A stretch of 58,769 bases of DNA, taken from contig JAKEFB010000203.1 of the NCBI GenBank assembly GCA_022616275.1, positions 1 to 58,769 on the forward strand, given 5' to 3'. This document shows positions 42,801 through 50,920 of this stretch, one piece after another. The number at the start of each line of letters is the position of its first letter. Position 1 is the first letter of the stretch. The DNA is from Chloroflexota bacterium. Lineage in GTDB: Bacteria; Chloroflexota; Anaerolineae; Promineifilales; Promineifilaceae. Made by a program: the position numbers and the translations under genes. Below the pieces are notes generated by a model. It was given only the letters and a program-made list of their open reading frames with translations, had not been told where the DNA came from and did no database searches.

Positions 42801-43652
42801 GAGCCGTGGGACATTGCCGTGAGCGACGAATACGTCTACGTGGCCGACACCTGGAACCACCGGCTCCAGCAGTTCACCCTGGACGGCGGCTTTGTCAGGG
42901 TGATCGGCGTCAGCGGCTCGCCCCTGGAAGGGCAAGAAGGCGGCGGCCTCTTCTTTGGCCCGCGCGACATTGGCATTCTACCCGACGGCAATCTGCTGGT
43001 AACAGACACGGGTAACCACCGGCTGCAAGTGCTGGACGCGGCCGGCAACTTTATCCGACAGATCGGCAGCCGGGGAACGGAACTGGGTCGCTTCCAGGAA
43101 CCGGTCGGGATTGGCCTGAACCCGGACGGCCTGGTCTACGTGGCCGATACCTGGAACGGCCGGATCGTCCAACTGAGCCAGGAGCTGCTGCCGGTGAACC
43201 AGTGGTTGGTAGACGCCTGGGAAGGGGAATCTATTAATAACAAGCCTTATCTGGCAGTAGACGGCCGGGGCCGGGTCTACGTGACCGACCCCGAGGGGTT
43301 TCGCATTCTGATCTTCGACGCCTTCGGCCAGTACCTCGGCCGCTTTGGCGAGTACGGGACGGACTTCGCCGGTTTTGGCCTGCCGACCGGTATTGAGATT
43401 GACGCCGAGGGTAACGTCTACATTGCCGACGCCGGCAACAGTTACGTTTTGAAGTTTGCCCCGGTGTTCAAAGACGTCCAGGTAGATGAGGGGCTGGACG
43501 AGGAAATCCCTGGCCTAGAGAACGGCCCCCAGGATGAGAGCCTGGACACACCTACCGAAGAAGCTATGGAAGAAGAACCCAGCCCGACGGCCGAAGAAGC
43601 GGAACCGACGCTGGAACCCAGCCCAACCCCCACAGAGGAGGACATACCGTAA
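39798..43652 (+). CDS. Agl23-like GT-C membrane protein fused to NHL repeats
   Basis: 1284 residues from ATG 39798 (GGAGAAAGCG upstream; overlaps the anti-sigma stop by 8 nt). Residues about 25-800 form a polytopic GT39/TIGR03663-type domain with the catalytic-type acidic pair in SRVVSHDESLHTQYSYQYF and the block YSRYIRHDILAITCA. The soluble C-terminal part starts with RLHGDKSIKVAFDNDSSWPF, and from about residue 933 to 1220 NHL beta-propeller repeats occur (IYVADSGNHRIQVFD, VYVADTWNHRLQQFT and others). An acidic Pro/Thr-rich tail ends it. In archaea Agl23 belongs to N-glycan flipping machinery. The propeller probably binds proteins or sugars outside the membrane. Confidence 0.9.
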   Translation: MSELSSVRPTTQDDILSRPVLATVSLDWEKAIYLAIIVVAIVSRFWDLGSRVVSHDESLHTQYSYQYFNGDGYVHTPLMHGPTLFHLTALSYWLFGDNDFSSRIPVAIIGIILVVLPYFLRDWIGRIGALVASFLLLISPYITYYSRYIRHDILAITCAAVVFIAIQHYLRRQEDKYLWWFAGALGLLFATMETSYIYVALFGSFLALRLGLKVLAAPWLREKLPAMPLAIILLGAAVFLISVGFFGQRLVPRMLEDSTPAATVTTEGGFAADPNEDQSVPTSEISPSGTIAAMRWMQVVGILLLAAGLFYVAYVLRPYLEKYPEFDLVTLLTTLVLPGATAFLVIIAGYDPMKQTTNTSITTLAAFLSCLRDGACRSALFSTDVWLTILFLIATLVTAVLVGLWWHSRRWLTAAAIFYTIFIVLFTSFFTNLAGLSTGFVGSLAYWLVQHDVRRADQPGYFYFIVLPLYEFLPIIFTLAGAYLWTRKYRLHKIAVYWLGLGLLALLVYSLANWFFNRSLLPEEAPNRLYGVLLAGLVVMAGLLYWFLSLAAAIRRENELKRSWRGLIPIDDLFGFVPYLVWWFVLSWVIYSLAGEKMAWLSTHFILPMVLLSGWYFNEKLANANPRELFSRHFALLVGLVVVFIVAVALALGPVILGQIRLGGQEASNLSGLGRFLGGLVAAGLLAYAILQLSRQTEAANRGRAWLLGVFALLSLLTIRFTYMANFPNADYTTEFLVYAHGAPATKSQVMDKLEELSMRLHGDKSIKVAFDNDSSWPFTWYLRDYPNRMYFGDNPGRNVTDAPVILVGSLNWNKVEPLLGDDYEAFTYTFLWWPMEKYRELSWNAIFGDPNMLPEERRGLGNPGVRQALWNIFFYRDYQKFGEVFGGSYLPGQWPLRHDLRMYIRKDVLVTLWDHGVTAAAAEPPVDPYAANAFQLAPILVVGSPGSGDGQLLQPRNLAIGPDGMIYVADSGNHRIQVFDQQGRFVRGWGAFGQAEGLLNEPWDIAVSDEYVYVADTWNHRLQQFTLDGGFVRVIGVSGSPLEGQEGGGLFFGPRDIGILPDGNLLVTDTGNHRLQVLDAAGNFIRQIGSRGTELGRFQEPVGIGLNPDGLVYVADTWNGRIVQLSQELLPVNQWLVDAWEGESINNKPYLAVDGRGRVYVTDPEGFRILIFDAFGQYLGRFGEYGTDFAGFGLPTGIEIDAEGNVYIADAGNSYVLKFAPVFKDVQVDEGLDEEIPGLENGPQDESLDTPTEEAMEEEPSPTAEEAEPTLEPSPTPTEEDIP

Positions 43653-43672
43653 GGGCAGGAACTATGGTGCGC

Positions 43673-46600
43673 CTACTGGCCGGGCTCCAGGGGCAGGGCG
43701 AAGGTAAAGGTACTGCCCTGGCCGGGGGTTGACTCGACCCAGATTTTCCCGCCGTGCGCTTCTACAACCAGCCGGCAAAAGACCAGGCCCAGCCCGCTGC
43801 CGCGCCCCTTTTCCTGGCCGGTAACGAATTTCTGGAACAGGCGGCTTTGCAGCTCGGCCGGAATGCCCGGCCCGGTGTCGCTAACCGTCACCTGGACCAC
43901 AGCCGGCGACCCGGGTAACGTTTTCAGCCCGGCCGCCACTCTAATTTCCCCACCTGGAGGGGTGAATTTGACAGCATTATCCACCAGATTTTGCAGCACC
44001 CGGCCGAGCAGCGTCCGGTCGGCCCAGACGAACGGCACGTCCGGGTCTACTTCGTTCTCCAGGACGATCTCTTTTTCGCTGGCCAGCACCCCCTGCAACT
44101 GCAGCGCTTCGGCCACCAGGTCGGCCAGGATCAGCTCCCGGTATTCCAGCGGCATCTGGCCGCTTTCCAGGCGGCTGACGTCCAGGATGGCGTTGACCAG
44201 ATTTATCATCCGCTGGCCATTGCGGTAACAAATGGCCAAAAGCCGCTGTTGGGTGCTGCCCGGTTCCACGCCGGCGCTCGCCTGTAGAACCTCCAGGGCA
44301 CCCAGGATGCCCGTCAAGGGATTGCGTAAATCGTGGACCATGGTGTGGGTCAGGTCTTCCCGCATCTCCTCCAGCAGCCGCTCCTGGGTCACGTCGTGAA
44401 GCACCAACAGCCGGCCGAGGGCGAACTCGCCGACCAGGACAGGGAGGTTGGTCCAGCGGATAATGTAAGGGGAAACCTCATATTCACCCTCGCCCGGTGG
44501 CTCATCCCCGCGTTGCACCCGGCGCATCTCGCTTAACGTGACCCGGACCACGGCCGGGGCGTGGCGCTTTAGCCGGCCGAAGGCGTCGGCAATGGACCGG
44601 CCGATCCAATTGGCCGGCTGGCCAGGCAAACGCAGCAATCTGAGCGCCGCGGCGTTCACCACCAGAATTTGCCGCTCCATGTTGATCAGGATAATTCCGT
44701 CGCGGCTGGCCTCGACGAGGGCCTGCAACTGGACCTGACTCTGAGTAACCACCTGGTGTAACCGGGCGTTGGCGATGGCGCTGGCCATCTGGTGGCCGAC
44801 GGCCGCCAGCAACGACGCCGGGCTGGTGGTCGCCAGCAGCGGCCGCCCGGCAAAAAGGGAAACAACGCCGAGCGATTGGCCGTGATGTAACAAGGGGACG
44901 GTGGCAAAGGCCCGCACCCCCAGGCTGGCCATCTCCTGGACCCTTTCGCCATCTCCTAGCAAGCCATCGTGCTCAAGGTCGGCCAGGATGAAGCTCTCTT
45001 GCCGCTGGTGGGCATAGGCGGATAGGGTATCCTCGAATCGCCGCCCCTGAAAATAGGCGGTTAACTCCGGCGAAAGGCCCTGAGAAGTGGCCAGGCGCAA
45101 CTGACCATCCACCGGGCCAGCCAGCGCTATCAGTCCGGCCTCAAAATTCATGGAAGTTAGAATAGCCGACAAGGCTTCCGGGAGCACCTCCTCCAGCCTC
45201 AGAGAATGGGTTACCATTTGAGCCACACCATATAACATGCTCAAGTCGGCCAGGTGCGCGTTCAGCTCCCGGTAGAGGTGGGTATTATCCAGGGCCAGGG
45301 CTACGGTCCCAGCCAGCGATTCCGCCAGGAGGATGTCCTCCTCGTCAAAGGCATCCAGTTCATTTCTCTCCAGGTTCAGGACGCCGAGAATCTTTCCTTC
45401 ACGTAGCAAGGGAACAGCCAGCTCGCTAAGGGCCACTGTGTTGGAAACGGTTATATAATCCGGGTCGAGACGGACGTCGGGCACGTGTTGGGTCCTGGCG
45501 GTGACAAAGGTCCGGCCGACGACGCCCTGGGTAACGGGGATGGTCTGGTTGACGACCGCTTCGGAGCGGGTACTGGCCACCACCCTCAAATGCCTTTGCC
45601 CGGGCTCGCTCAATAACAGGCCGACGTTGGGCCAACCGGTGGCATGGTGGATAGCCCGGACGGCCAGTCGTGCGGCACTCTCCACGTCCAGCGTCTGGCT
45701 AACGGCATCCAGAACGCCATAGAGCGCAGCCTGGCGGGCGGCGGCCTGGCGCTGGGCTTCAAAGACCTGGGCGTTGCGCAGGGCCAGGGACATCTGGTCG
45801 GCCGCGGCTTGCATGAGCAGGGCCTGGTTCCCGGTAAAGTGGTCCGGCTGCGAGTGGGTCAACGTTAAGACACCTAACACGACCGACCCGCTGAGAATCG
45901 GCACGCTCAAGGCTGAGCGGGCCGACAACGGCTGTTCCGGTATCTCTAACCAGCGTTCATCGGTCAATGTATCCACAATCAGCGCCGCCTGGCGTTGGCG
46001 AACAGCCCAACTGGCCAGCCCTTCTTGCAGCACCCGGCCGGCGTGGGCCAGGCGCACGGCCGGCGTCACCCGCTGGTTGTGAACCAGGATAGACTGGATC
46101 ACCCGGCCACCTTCGTCCAACAGGAAGAGACTACCGCGATCGGCCTGGGTTAGAGAAGCGGCCACGTCCAGGGCGTTTTGCAGCGTGGCTTCCAGGTCAG
46201 GGCGCTCGGTCGTGGCCCTGGCCACGGCCACCAGGTTTTCAAACAGTTCTTTTTGGGCGCCCAGATCGTCCATAAGCGCCTGGAGCAGGTCATGCTCGTA
46301 GGCCAGCGCTTCCTCCGCGCGAATCCGGTCTAAGGCGCCGGCAGCGTAGTCGGCCAGGGCTTGCAAGGTGTCCAGGTCTTCCAGGGTATAGGCGTTGGCG
46401 GTGTAGCTTTGGATGGTCAGCACACCGGTAACGTGCGGGCCGTTGCGAATGGGCACGTACAGGAGCGAGGCCGACGGCCGGCTAACGTCGCCAAAGCGGG
46501 TGAATTCAGGGGAAGGGGTTGCCTCGACCGGCCGGAGAATCAGTTGCTTCCCCTCGACCATCACCCGCCGGGCCATAGAGCTGGGTTCCCCTCCTCCTGG

Positions 46601-47749
46601 CTGGACTGGCGGTACTTCTACGCGCCGGCCGTCTACCAGGTCCATATTTAGAACCGTGCGCATCCAATCCGAACCCGGGATACGTAGACTGAGAGAGCAG
46701 GCATCCCAGCCGATCAACTCGTCAGCTACCCTCACGACGATTCTGGCCGCTTCCTGGGCCGAAGTGATGGAATTCAACTCCTGGGCCAGGCTGGCGAAAG
46801 CCGCACTGCGCCTTTCAGCTCGTTTGCGCTCCACAAGCTCCTGCTGGGCGTTGGCGTAAAGCCGGGCATTGTCAAGCGCCAGGGAAGCCAGTTGGGCAAA
46901 GCGGGACAGCAATTCAACCTTGTCGTCGGTAAAAGTCCGGCCGCCTTCCACGTAGGCCATGCCCAGGACGCCGACGACCTCTGCACCAGAGTGAAGCGGG
47001 ACGCCCATGACTGCCTGAATAAGACCGTATGGGATGCCCATCGAACGTCCTGGCCAGGCGTCGTAATCGTTGACCACCAGTGGCTGGCCGGTCTGTTGTA
47101 CTTTGCCGGCCATGCCTTCACCTGTTTGCAGGCGGAAACCGATAAGCCGGTCGAAGAGGCCCACGCCAACTTTGAGTTCCAGCTCGGCCTGCCCGCTTTC
47201 GACGAGGTAAAGGTAGCCGTGTGGCGTTCCCAGCAGGCTCGCCGCCTGGGCAATAATGTTCTCCAACAAGTCGGTCGGTTCCAGCCGGTTAACCAGTCCC
47301 AGAGTCGTCTCGTGCAGGGCGGCCAGGTAAGCGTTCTGGCGCTGTATTTTCTCCTCGGCCTTCTTGCGTTCGCTGATGTCGGTGAGGACGGCAATAGCCC
47401 CTATCACCTCCCCCGCGTGCCAGCGCGGCACGCCCGTCACCAGGACGTACAGTTCACCTCCATCCGGCCGTTTCAGCCGGATTTCGTGGGTGGTCGTCTG
47501 GCCGGCCAGACGTTCGGCGCGGATCTGGTCAAGAATCGCTTCGTCCCCAGGAAAAGTGAAATCCCAGGGTGTTTTGCCGATTAACTGTTCTGGCGTTAGT
47601 CCCACCATGCGGGCAAAGGCCGGATTGACGTAATCAAAACGTCCCTCCAGATTGGTCACCGTCAGTCCCTGGCCCATAGCGTTCATCACGTGTAGAGCAA
47701 AGTCGGGCCGGGCCTGCAGTTCAGCCTCTATCCGCTGATTAGTTGACAT
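43673..47749 (-). CDS. PAS/GAF-rich hybrid-free sensor histidine kinase
   Basis: 1358 residues, soluble. N-terminal PAS (about 15-135, TVTNLEGRFDYVNPAFARMV), then five GAF domains in tandem (about 150-305, 315-480, 505-665, 690-835, 850-1000), a second PAS (about 1010-1120), then HisKA with H1139 in MVHDLRNPLTGIL and HATPase (QNLVDNAVKF, VSDTGPGIP, GSGLGLVFC). The many GAF domains suggest integration of several small-ligand, redox or light-type inputs; none has a visible phytochrome Cys, so chromophore binding is unlikely. Starts at ATG 47749 with GGAGGGG upstream. No receiver is fused or adjacent, so its partner is elsewhere. Confidence 0.93.
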   Translation of the reverse strand: MSTNQRIEAELQARPDFALHVMNAMGQGLTVTNLEGRFDYVNPAFARMVGLTPEQLIGKTPWDFTFPGDEAILDQIRAERLAGQTTTHEIRLKRPDGGELYVLVTGVPRWHAGEVIGAIAVLTDISERKKAEEKIQRQNAYLAALHETTLGLVNRLEPTDLLENIIAQAASLLGTPHGYLYLVESGQAELELKVGVGLFDRLIGFRLQTGEGMAGKVQQTGQPLVVNDYDAWPGRSMGIPYGLIQAVMGVPLHSGAEVVGVLGMAYVEGGRTFTDDKVELLSRFAQLASLALDNARLYANAQQELVERKRAERRSAAFASLAQELNSITSAQEAARIVVRVADELIGWDACSLSLRIPGSDWMRTVLNMDLVDGRRVEVPPVQPGGGEPSSMARRVMVEGKQLILRPVEATPSPEFTRFGDVSRPSASLLYVPIRNGPHVTGVLTIQSYTANAYTLEDLDTLQALADYAAGALDRIRAEEALAYEHDLLQALMDDLGAQKELFENLVAVARATTERPDLEATLQNALDVAASLTQADRGSLFLLDEGGRVIQSILVHNQRVTPAVRLAHAGRVLQEGLASWAVRQRQAALIVDTLTDERWLEIPEQPLSARSALSVPILSGSVVLGVLTLTHSQPDHFTGNQALLMQAAADQMSLALRNAQVFEAQRQAAARQAALYGVLDAVSQTLDVESAARLAVRAIHHATGWPNVGLLLSEPGQRHLRVVASTRSEAVVNQTIPVTQGVVGRTFVTARTQHVPDVRLDPDYITVSNTVALSELAVPLLREGKILGVLNLERNELDAFDEEDILLAESLAGTVALALDNTHLYRELNAHLADLSMLYGVAQMVTHSLRLEEVLPEALSAILTSMNFEAGLIALAGPVDGQLRLATSQGLSPELTAYFQGRRFEDTLSAYAHQRQESFILADLEHDGLLGDGERVQEMASLGVRAFATVPLLHHGQSLGVVSLFAGRPLLATTSPASLLAAVGHQMASAIANARLHQVVTQSQVQLQALVEASRDGIILINMERQILVVNAAALRLLRLPGQPANWIGRSIADAFGRLKRHAPAVVRVTLSEMRRVQRGDEPPGEGEYEVSPYIIRWTNLPVLVGEFALGRLLVLHDVTQERLLEEMREDLTHTMVHDLRNPLTGILGALEVLQASAGVEPGSTQQRLLAICYRNGQRMINLVNAILDVSRLESGQMPLEYRELILADLVAEALQLQGVLASEKEIVLENEVDPDVPFVWADRTLLGRVLQNLVDNAVKFTPPGGEIRVAAGLKTLPGSPAVVQVTVSDTGPGIPAELQSRLFQKFVTGQEKGRGSGLGLVFCRLVVEAHGGKIWVESTPGQGSTFTFALPLEPGQ

Positions 47750-47832
47750 AAAGCATCTACCCCTCCAGGTTAGCTATCCCAAAGCTAGAGGTAATGTTAC
47801 CCTATTTAGGCCGCGTTTCAATGGCAATTCCA

Positions 47833-47882
47833 AACCCCGCAGGTCGGGCACGAACTATCGTACCTGCAAGACCTGCGGGGTT
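47833..47882 (-). terminator. Hairpin terminator after the receiver-kinase gene
   Basis: AACCCCGCAGGTC (47833-47845) and GACCTGCGGGGTT (47870-47882) form a 13-bp perfect stem that directly follows the stop of the minus-strand gene at 47883. There is no strong T-run. It shares the AACCCCGCAG word with 26915-26949. Confidence 0.65.
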
Positions 47883-49538
47883 CTATTTTAACAAGGGCAG
47901 GGTAAAGTGAAAGGCGCTGCCCCCACTGGCGACCGGTTCAACCCAAATGCTGCCGCCGTGCGCTTCCACTGCCAGCCGACAAAAAGCCAGCCCCAGCCCG
48001 CTGCCACGGCCTGGCTGCCGGCCGGTGACGAACTTCTGAAACAGGCGGTCCTGCAAATCGGCCGGGATGCCTGGTCCGGTATCGCTAACGGTGACGCGGA
48101 CCATTGGCAGACGGCCGGGCGACGGGTCCAGCCCGGCCGCCACCCGGATAGTCCCGCCGCTAGGGGTGAACTTAACGGCGTTGCCGATCAGGTTTTGCAG
48201 CACACGGCCCAGCAACGCCGGATCAACCCAGAGCAGTGGTAAAGTCGGGTCTAACTCCTGCCTCAGCAAAAGAGCCTTCTCTTCAGTCTGGGCCATTTGT
48301 AAATGGAAAGCCTCGCCAACCAGGTCAGCCAGGATAGTCTCCTGGCGTTCCAGGGGCATGTGCCCGCTTTCCAGGCGGCTCACGTCCAGGATGGTGTTGA
48401 CCAGGATCAGCATTCGCTGGCTATTTCGGTAACACACGGCGAGAAATTTGTGGGCTACACTGTGTGCTTCTTCAGGAAAATGCAATTGTAGCATATCCAG
48501 CGCCCCGATGATGTTGTCAAGCGGATTGCGCAAATCGTGGACCATCGTCCGGGTCACATCTTCGCGCAATCGTTCTACTTGCTTGCGCTGGGTAATGTCT
48601 TCCGAAATACCGGCAATCCGGTAGACCACACCATGCTCGTTGCGGATTGGAAAGGCCCGCGACCAGATCCAGCGGATAGAACCATCGGGCCGGATAAGGC
48701 GATACTCAACGTCATACTGGCCGCTGGCTTTCTCCGCCTGGGCCAGGCGCACTCGCTCCTGATCCTCTGGGTGGACGGCGTCCAGGAAGGAGAGCGGCCG
48801 CTCGTACAAACTCTGGCAAGTAACTCCCCACACCTCCTCGTAAGCCGGGCTGACATACAGCATTCGGGTCTGTTCGGCGTCGGTCATCCAGAAGACCTGG
48901 TGGATGTTTTCGGCCAACTGGCGCAATCGTTGTTCGCTTTCGCGCAGAGCTTCATAGGTCGCGCCGATGAGCTGGCGCCCGGCGGCCGAGACATCCTCAA
49001 GCAATGGCTCCAGATCGTGTTCAGGAGCCAACGGCCGGCTCAGTTTAGCCGGCGCCAGGCGCAGCCTTATCGCTTCCAGCTCGGCCACTTTTTGAGATAG
49101 CTTGTCGGTCAGCAGGCGCAGGTGTTCCCGATCAAATTCTGCTCCCGTCGAGGGCGCAACCGGCGGCCGGCTAAGGCCAAGGACTCGACTCACTGTATGG
49201 AGAACATCCTCCGGCTCGGCCGGCTTGGTCAGGATCTCAGTTACGCCACACTTCCTGGCCAGGTTGCGGGCCTCGTGCTCCTGATAAGCGGCCGTACAAA
49301 AAATAACCTGGCTCTGGGCAATGGCCGGATCGGCCCGCACTTGGCGGACAAACTCGAAGCCGTCCATCGTCGGCATGAGAATGTCGGCAATGATCAGGTC
49401 CGGCCGCCCGGCTCGCGCGGTTGCCAACCCTTCGGCACCATCGGCCGCCTCCAGCAAGCGATGGCCGGCGTACTGCAATAGAGTGACCAGGAACTCTCGA
49501 TTAGTCGGGCTATCGTCTACAACTAATATCGTCGCCAT
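47883..49538 (-). CDS. Receiver-PAS-histidine kinase hybrid
   Basis: 551 residues from the internal ATG at 49538; a TTG-initiated extension of seven residues is less likely. Receiver domain 1-125 with acidic residues VVDDSPTN, phosphoacceptor D52 in LIIADILMPTMDG and K of ILTKP. A coiled coil follows (about 145-215), a PAS domain (about 215-325, YVSPAYEEVWGV) and HisKA with H334 in MVHDLRNPLDNII, then HATPase (QNLIGNAVKF, VSDTGPGIP, GSGLGLAFC). A receiver at the N-terminus implies phosphorelay input from another kinase, perhaps the neighbour at 43673-47749. A 343-bp repeat-bearing leader lies upstream. Confidence 0.93.
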   Translation of the reverse strand: MATILVVDDSPTNREFLVTLLQYAGHRLLEAADGAEGLATARAGRPDLIIADILMPTMDGFEFVRQVRADPAIAQSQVIFCTAAYQEHEARNLARKCGVTEILTKPAEPEDVLHTVSRVLGLSRPPVAPSTGAEFDREHLRLLTDKLSQKVAELEAIRLRLAPAKLSRPLAPEHDLEPLLEDVSAAGRQLIGATYEALRESEQRLRQLAENIHQVFWMTDAEQTRMLYVSPAYEEVWGVTCQSLYERPLSFLDAVHPEDQERVRLAQAEKASGQYDVEYRLIRPDGSIRWIWSRAFPIRNEHGVVYRIAGISEDITQRKQVERLREDVTRTMVHDLRNPLDNIIGALDMLQLHFPEEAHSVAHKFLAVCYRNSQRMLILVNTILDVSRLESGHMPLERQETILADLVGEAFHLQMAQTEEKALLLRQELDPTLPLLWVDPALLGRVLQNLIGNAVKFTPSGGTIRVAAGLDPSPGRLPMVRVTVSDTGPGIPADLQDRLFQKFVTGRQPGRGSGLGLAFCRLAVEAHGGSIWVEPVASGGSAFHFTLPLLK

Positions 49539-49881
49539 TGCTCCACTACCGCCGGCCAAAGCTTATGGGGAACTATTCAGCGTACCGACGCCGCCGGGAT
49601 AATCTGGCCTGGCGCGTCTGAAACTCCGCAACCTGACCAGGCCTGGATTACTATCTAAACAGCAACGATTGGGGGGCCACCTGGCAAATTACGAGGCAAC
49701 GGGTGGCCTTTCTATCTGGCGCAACCAGTAATAGTTTACCCGATTCTCTGGCTCTTTCGCAACCAGTCTCGCTCAAGTCGTGCCTGGCGCGGGGCAGAGT
49801 AGCTTTATCCAATAAACGCTTGCCATCCCGGTGTGGGGCGGTCAGAGACTGGTTTTCGCCAGCGAAAACACGCCACAGCTC
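49539..49881. promoter_or_regulatory. 343-bp gene-free region with repeats upstream of the receiver-kinase
   Basis: No coding sense was found. It holds two direct copies of CGCAACCAGT (49720-49729 and 49758-49767), and AACCAGTCTC (49761-49770) is repeated inverted as GAGACTGGTT (49845-49854). GGCCACC (49675-49681) pairs with GGTGGCC (49702-49708), and a hairpin GTTTTCGC-CA-GCGAAAAC (49852-49869) may terminate the ROK gene. This looks like a regulated promoter/leader, but no -10 is convincing. Confidence 0.35.
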
Positions 49882-50847
49882 TTATTGATTGCCAGCTTCT
49901 CTGGCCAGGGCAGCCGCCCCCCATAGCGGGGCGTCATCTCCCAGCGCGGCCGGGGCAATCTCCACTGCCACTTCCGGCAGGGCTGTCTCGCGGGCAGCGT
50001 GCCGCACAGCGGCCCACCACGCTTCTCCGGCTTTCGTTACCCCGCCGCCCAGGATCACCCGCTGCGGATTAACCAGGTTAACGGCATTGCCGATGCCCAC
50101 CCCCAGCGCCCAGGCTCCTCGCTCCAGGATCTTCTGGGCCAGGGCGTCTCCCCCGGCCGCCCACTCAGCCACCATCGCCCCTGTCACCTCCCTCTCCCCG
50201 CGACCTCCGGTCGCCGCTCCTTGTCCCCGGAGTTGGCCGGGCCAACTCATCTCCCCCTCTTCTTCTTGCCCCGCCAACCAATCCTGGGCCATATACGGCC
50301 CCGAGGCCAGCCGCTCGACGCAGCCGCGCTTGCCGCACAGGCACAACGGGCCGGCCGGGTCCACCACGGTGTGGCCAATCTCTCCGGCCAGGCCACCTGC
50401 GCCGCGCCACGGCCGGCCGGCCAGAATCCAGCCACCACCTACCCCGGTGCTGACGGTCACGTAGAGGAGGCTATCCAGGCCCCGGCCGGCTCCAAAGCGG
50501 TGCTCGCCCAGGGCGGCGGCGTTGGCGTCGTTGTCCACGGCGGCCGGCGCGCCGAATTCCGTTTCTAACAATTGCTGTAAGGGCACATCCTCCCAGCCGG
50601 ACACGTGGTGGGACAGCCGGACCACACCGCGGTCGAAATCTACTGGCCCACCAAAGCTGACGCCGACGGCCGCCGGCCGCGCCCCGCTCAGCGCCTCGCG
50701 GGCCAGGGCCAGCATCGTCCCAATATCATAGCCGGCGTCGGCCCCGGGTGGCGAAAAGGCCCGCCGGTGGGCGCGCCACCCCGCCTCGCCCGGAACCCAC
50801 ACGGCGGCCGTGTGCTTGGTTCCACCAAAATCTAAGGCCAATAACAT
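49882..50847 (-). CDS. ROK-family sugar kinase (glucokinase-like)
   Basis: 321 residues from ATG 50847. N-terminal phosphate loop LALDFGGTKHTAAV; the acidic catalytic site DNDANAAALGE with D107; the ROK zinc site with EIGHT (H159) and CLCGKRGC (C169, C171, C176) followed by VERLASG. The ATP-side glycines GGGVTKAGEAWW are near the end. Length and motifs fit a cytoplasmic glucokinase or N-acetylhexosamine kinase, with no DNA-binding domain. A stretch at about residues 193-222 (GQEEEGEMSWPGQL...) is encoded by palindromic DNA and may be a repeat insertion. The AAA-LuxR gene diverges upstream. Confidence 0.92.
   Translation of the reverse strand: MLLALDFGGTKHTAAVWVPGEAGWRAHRRAFSPPGADAGYDIGTMLALAREALSGARPAAVGVSFGGPVDFDRGVVRLSHHVSGWEDVPLQQLLETEFGAPAAVDNDANAAALGEHRFGAGRGLDSLLYVTVSTGVGGGWILAGRPWRGAGGLAGEIGHTVVDPAGPLCLCGKRGCVERLASGPYMAQDWLAGQEEEGEMSWPGQLRGQGAATGGRGEREVTGAMVAEWAAGGDALAQKILERGAWALGVGIGNAVNLVNPQRVILGGGVTKAGEAWWAAVRHAARETALPEVAVEIAPAALGDDAPLWGAAALAREAGNQ
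50200..50248. repeat. Possible in-frame palindromic cassette in the ROK gene
   Basis: GCGACC-TCC-GGTCGC (50200-50214) and GAGTTGGCC-G-GGCCAACTC (50230-50248) are two perfect hairpins 15 bp apart inside the coding frame. ROK proteins naturally vary in length here, so an insertion is possible but not certain. Confidence 0.4.
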
Positions 50848-50891
50848 GATGTATCTTCGTTCCCAGGGCATTTCGATCTACTGAAAATGAG

Positions 50892-50897
50892 TATAAT
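50892..50897 (+). promoter_or_regulatory. -10 box of the AAA-LuxR gene
   Basis: Perfect TATAAT 23 nt before ATG 50921, giving a short leader of about 15 nt. A -35 is weak. It lies in the 73-bp space divergent from the ROK gene. Confidence 0.45.
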
Positions 50898-50920
50898 CAC
50901 GCTGACGGCCAACTACAACC

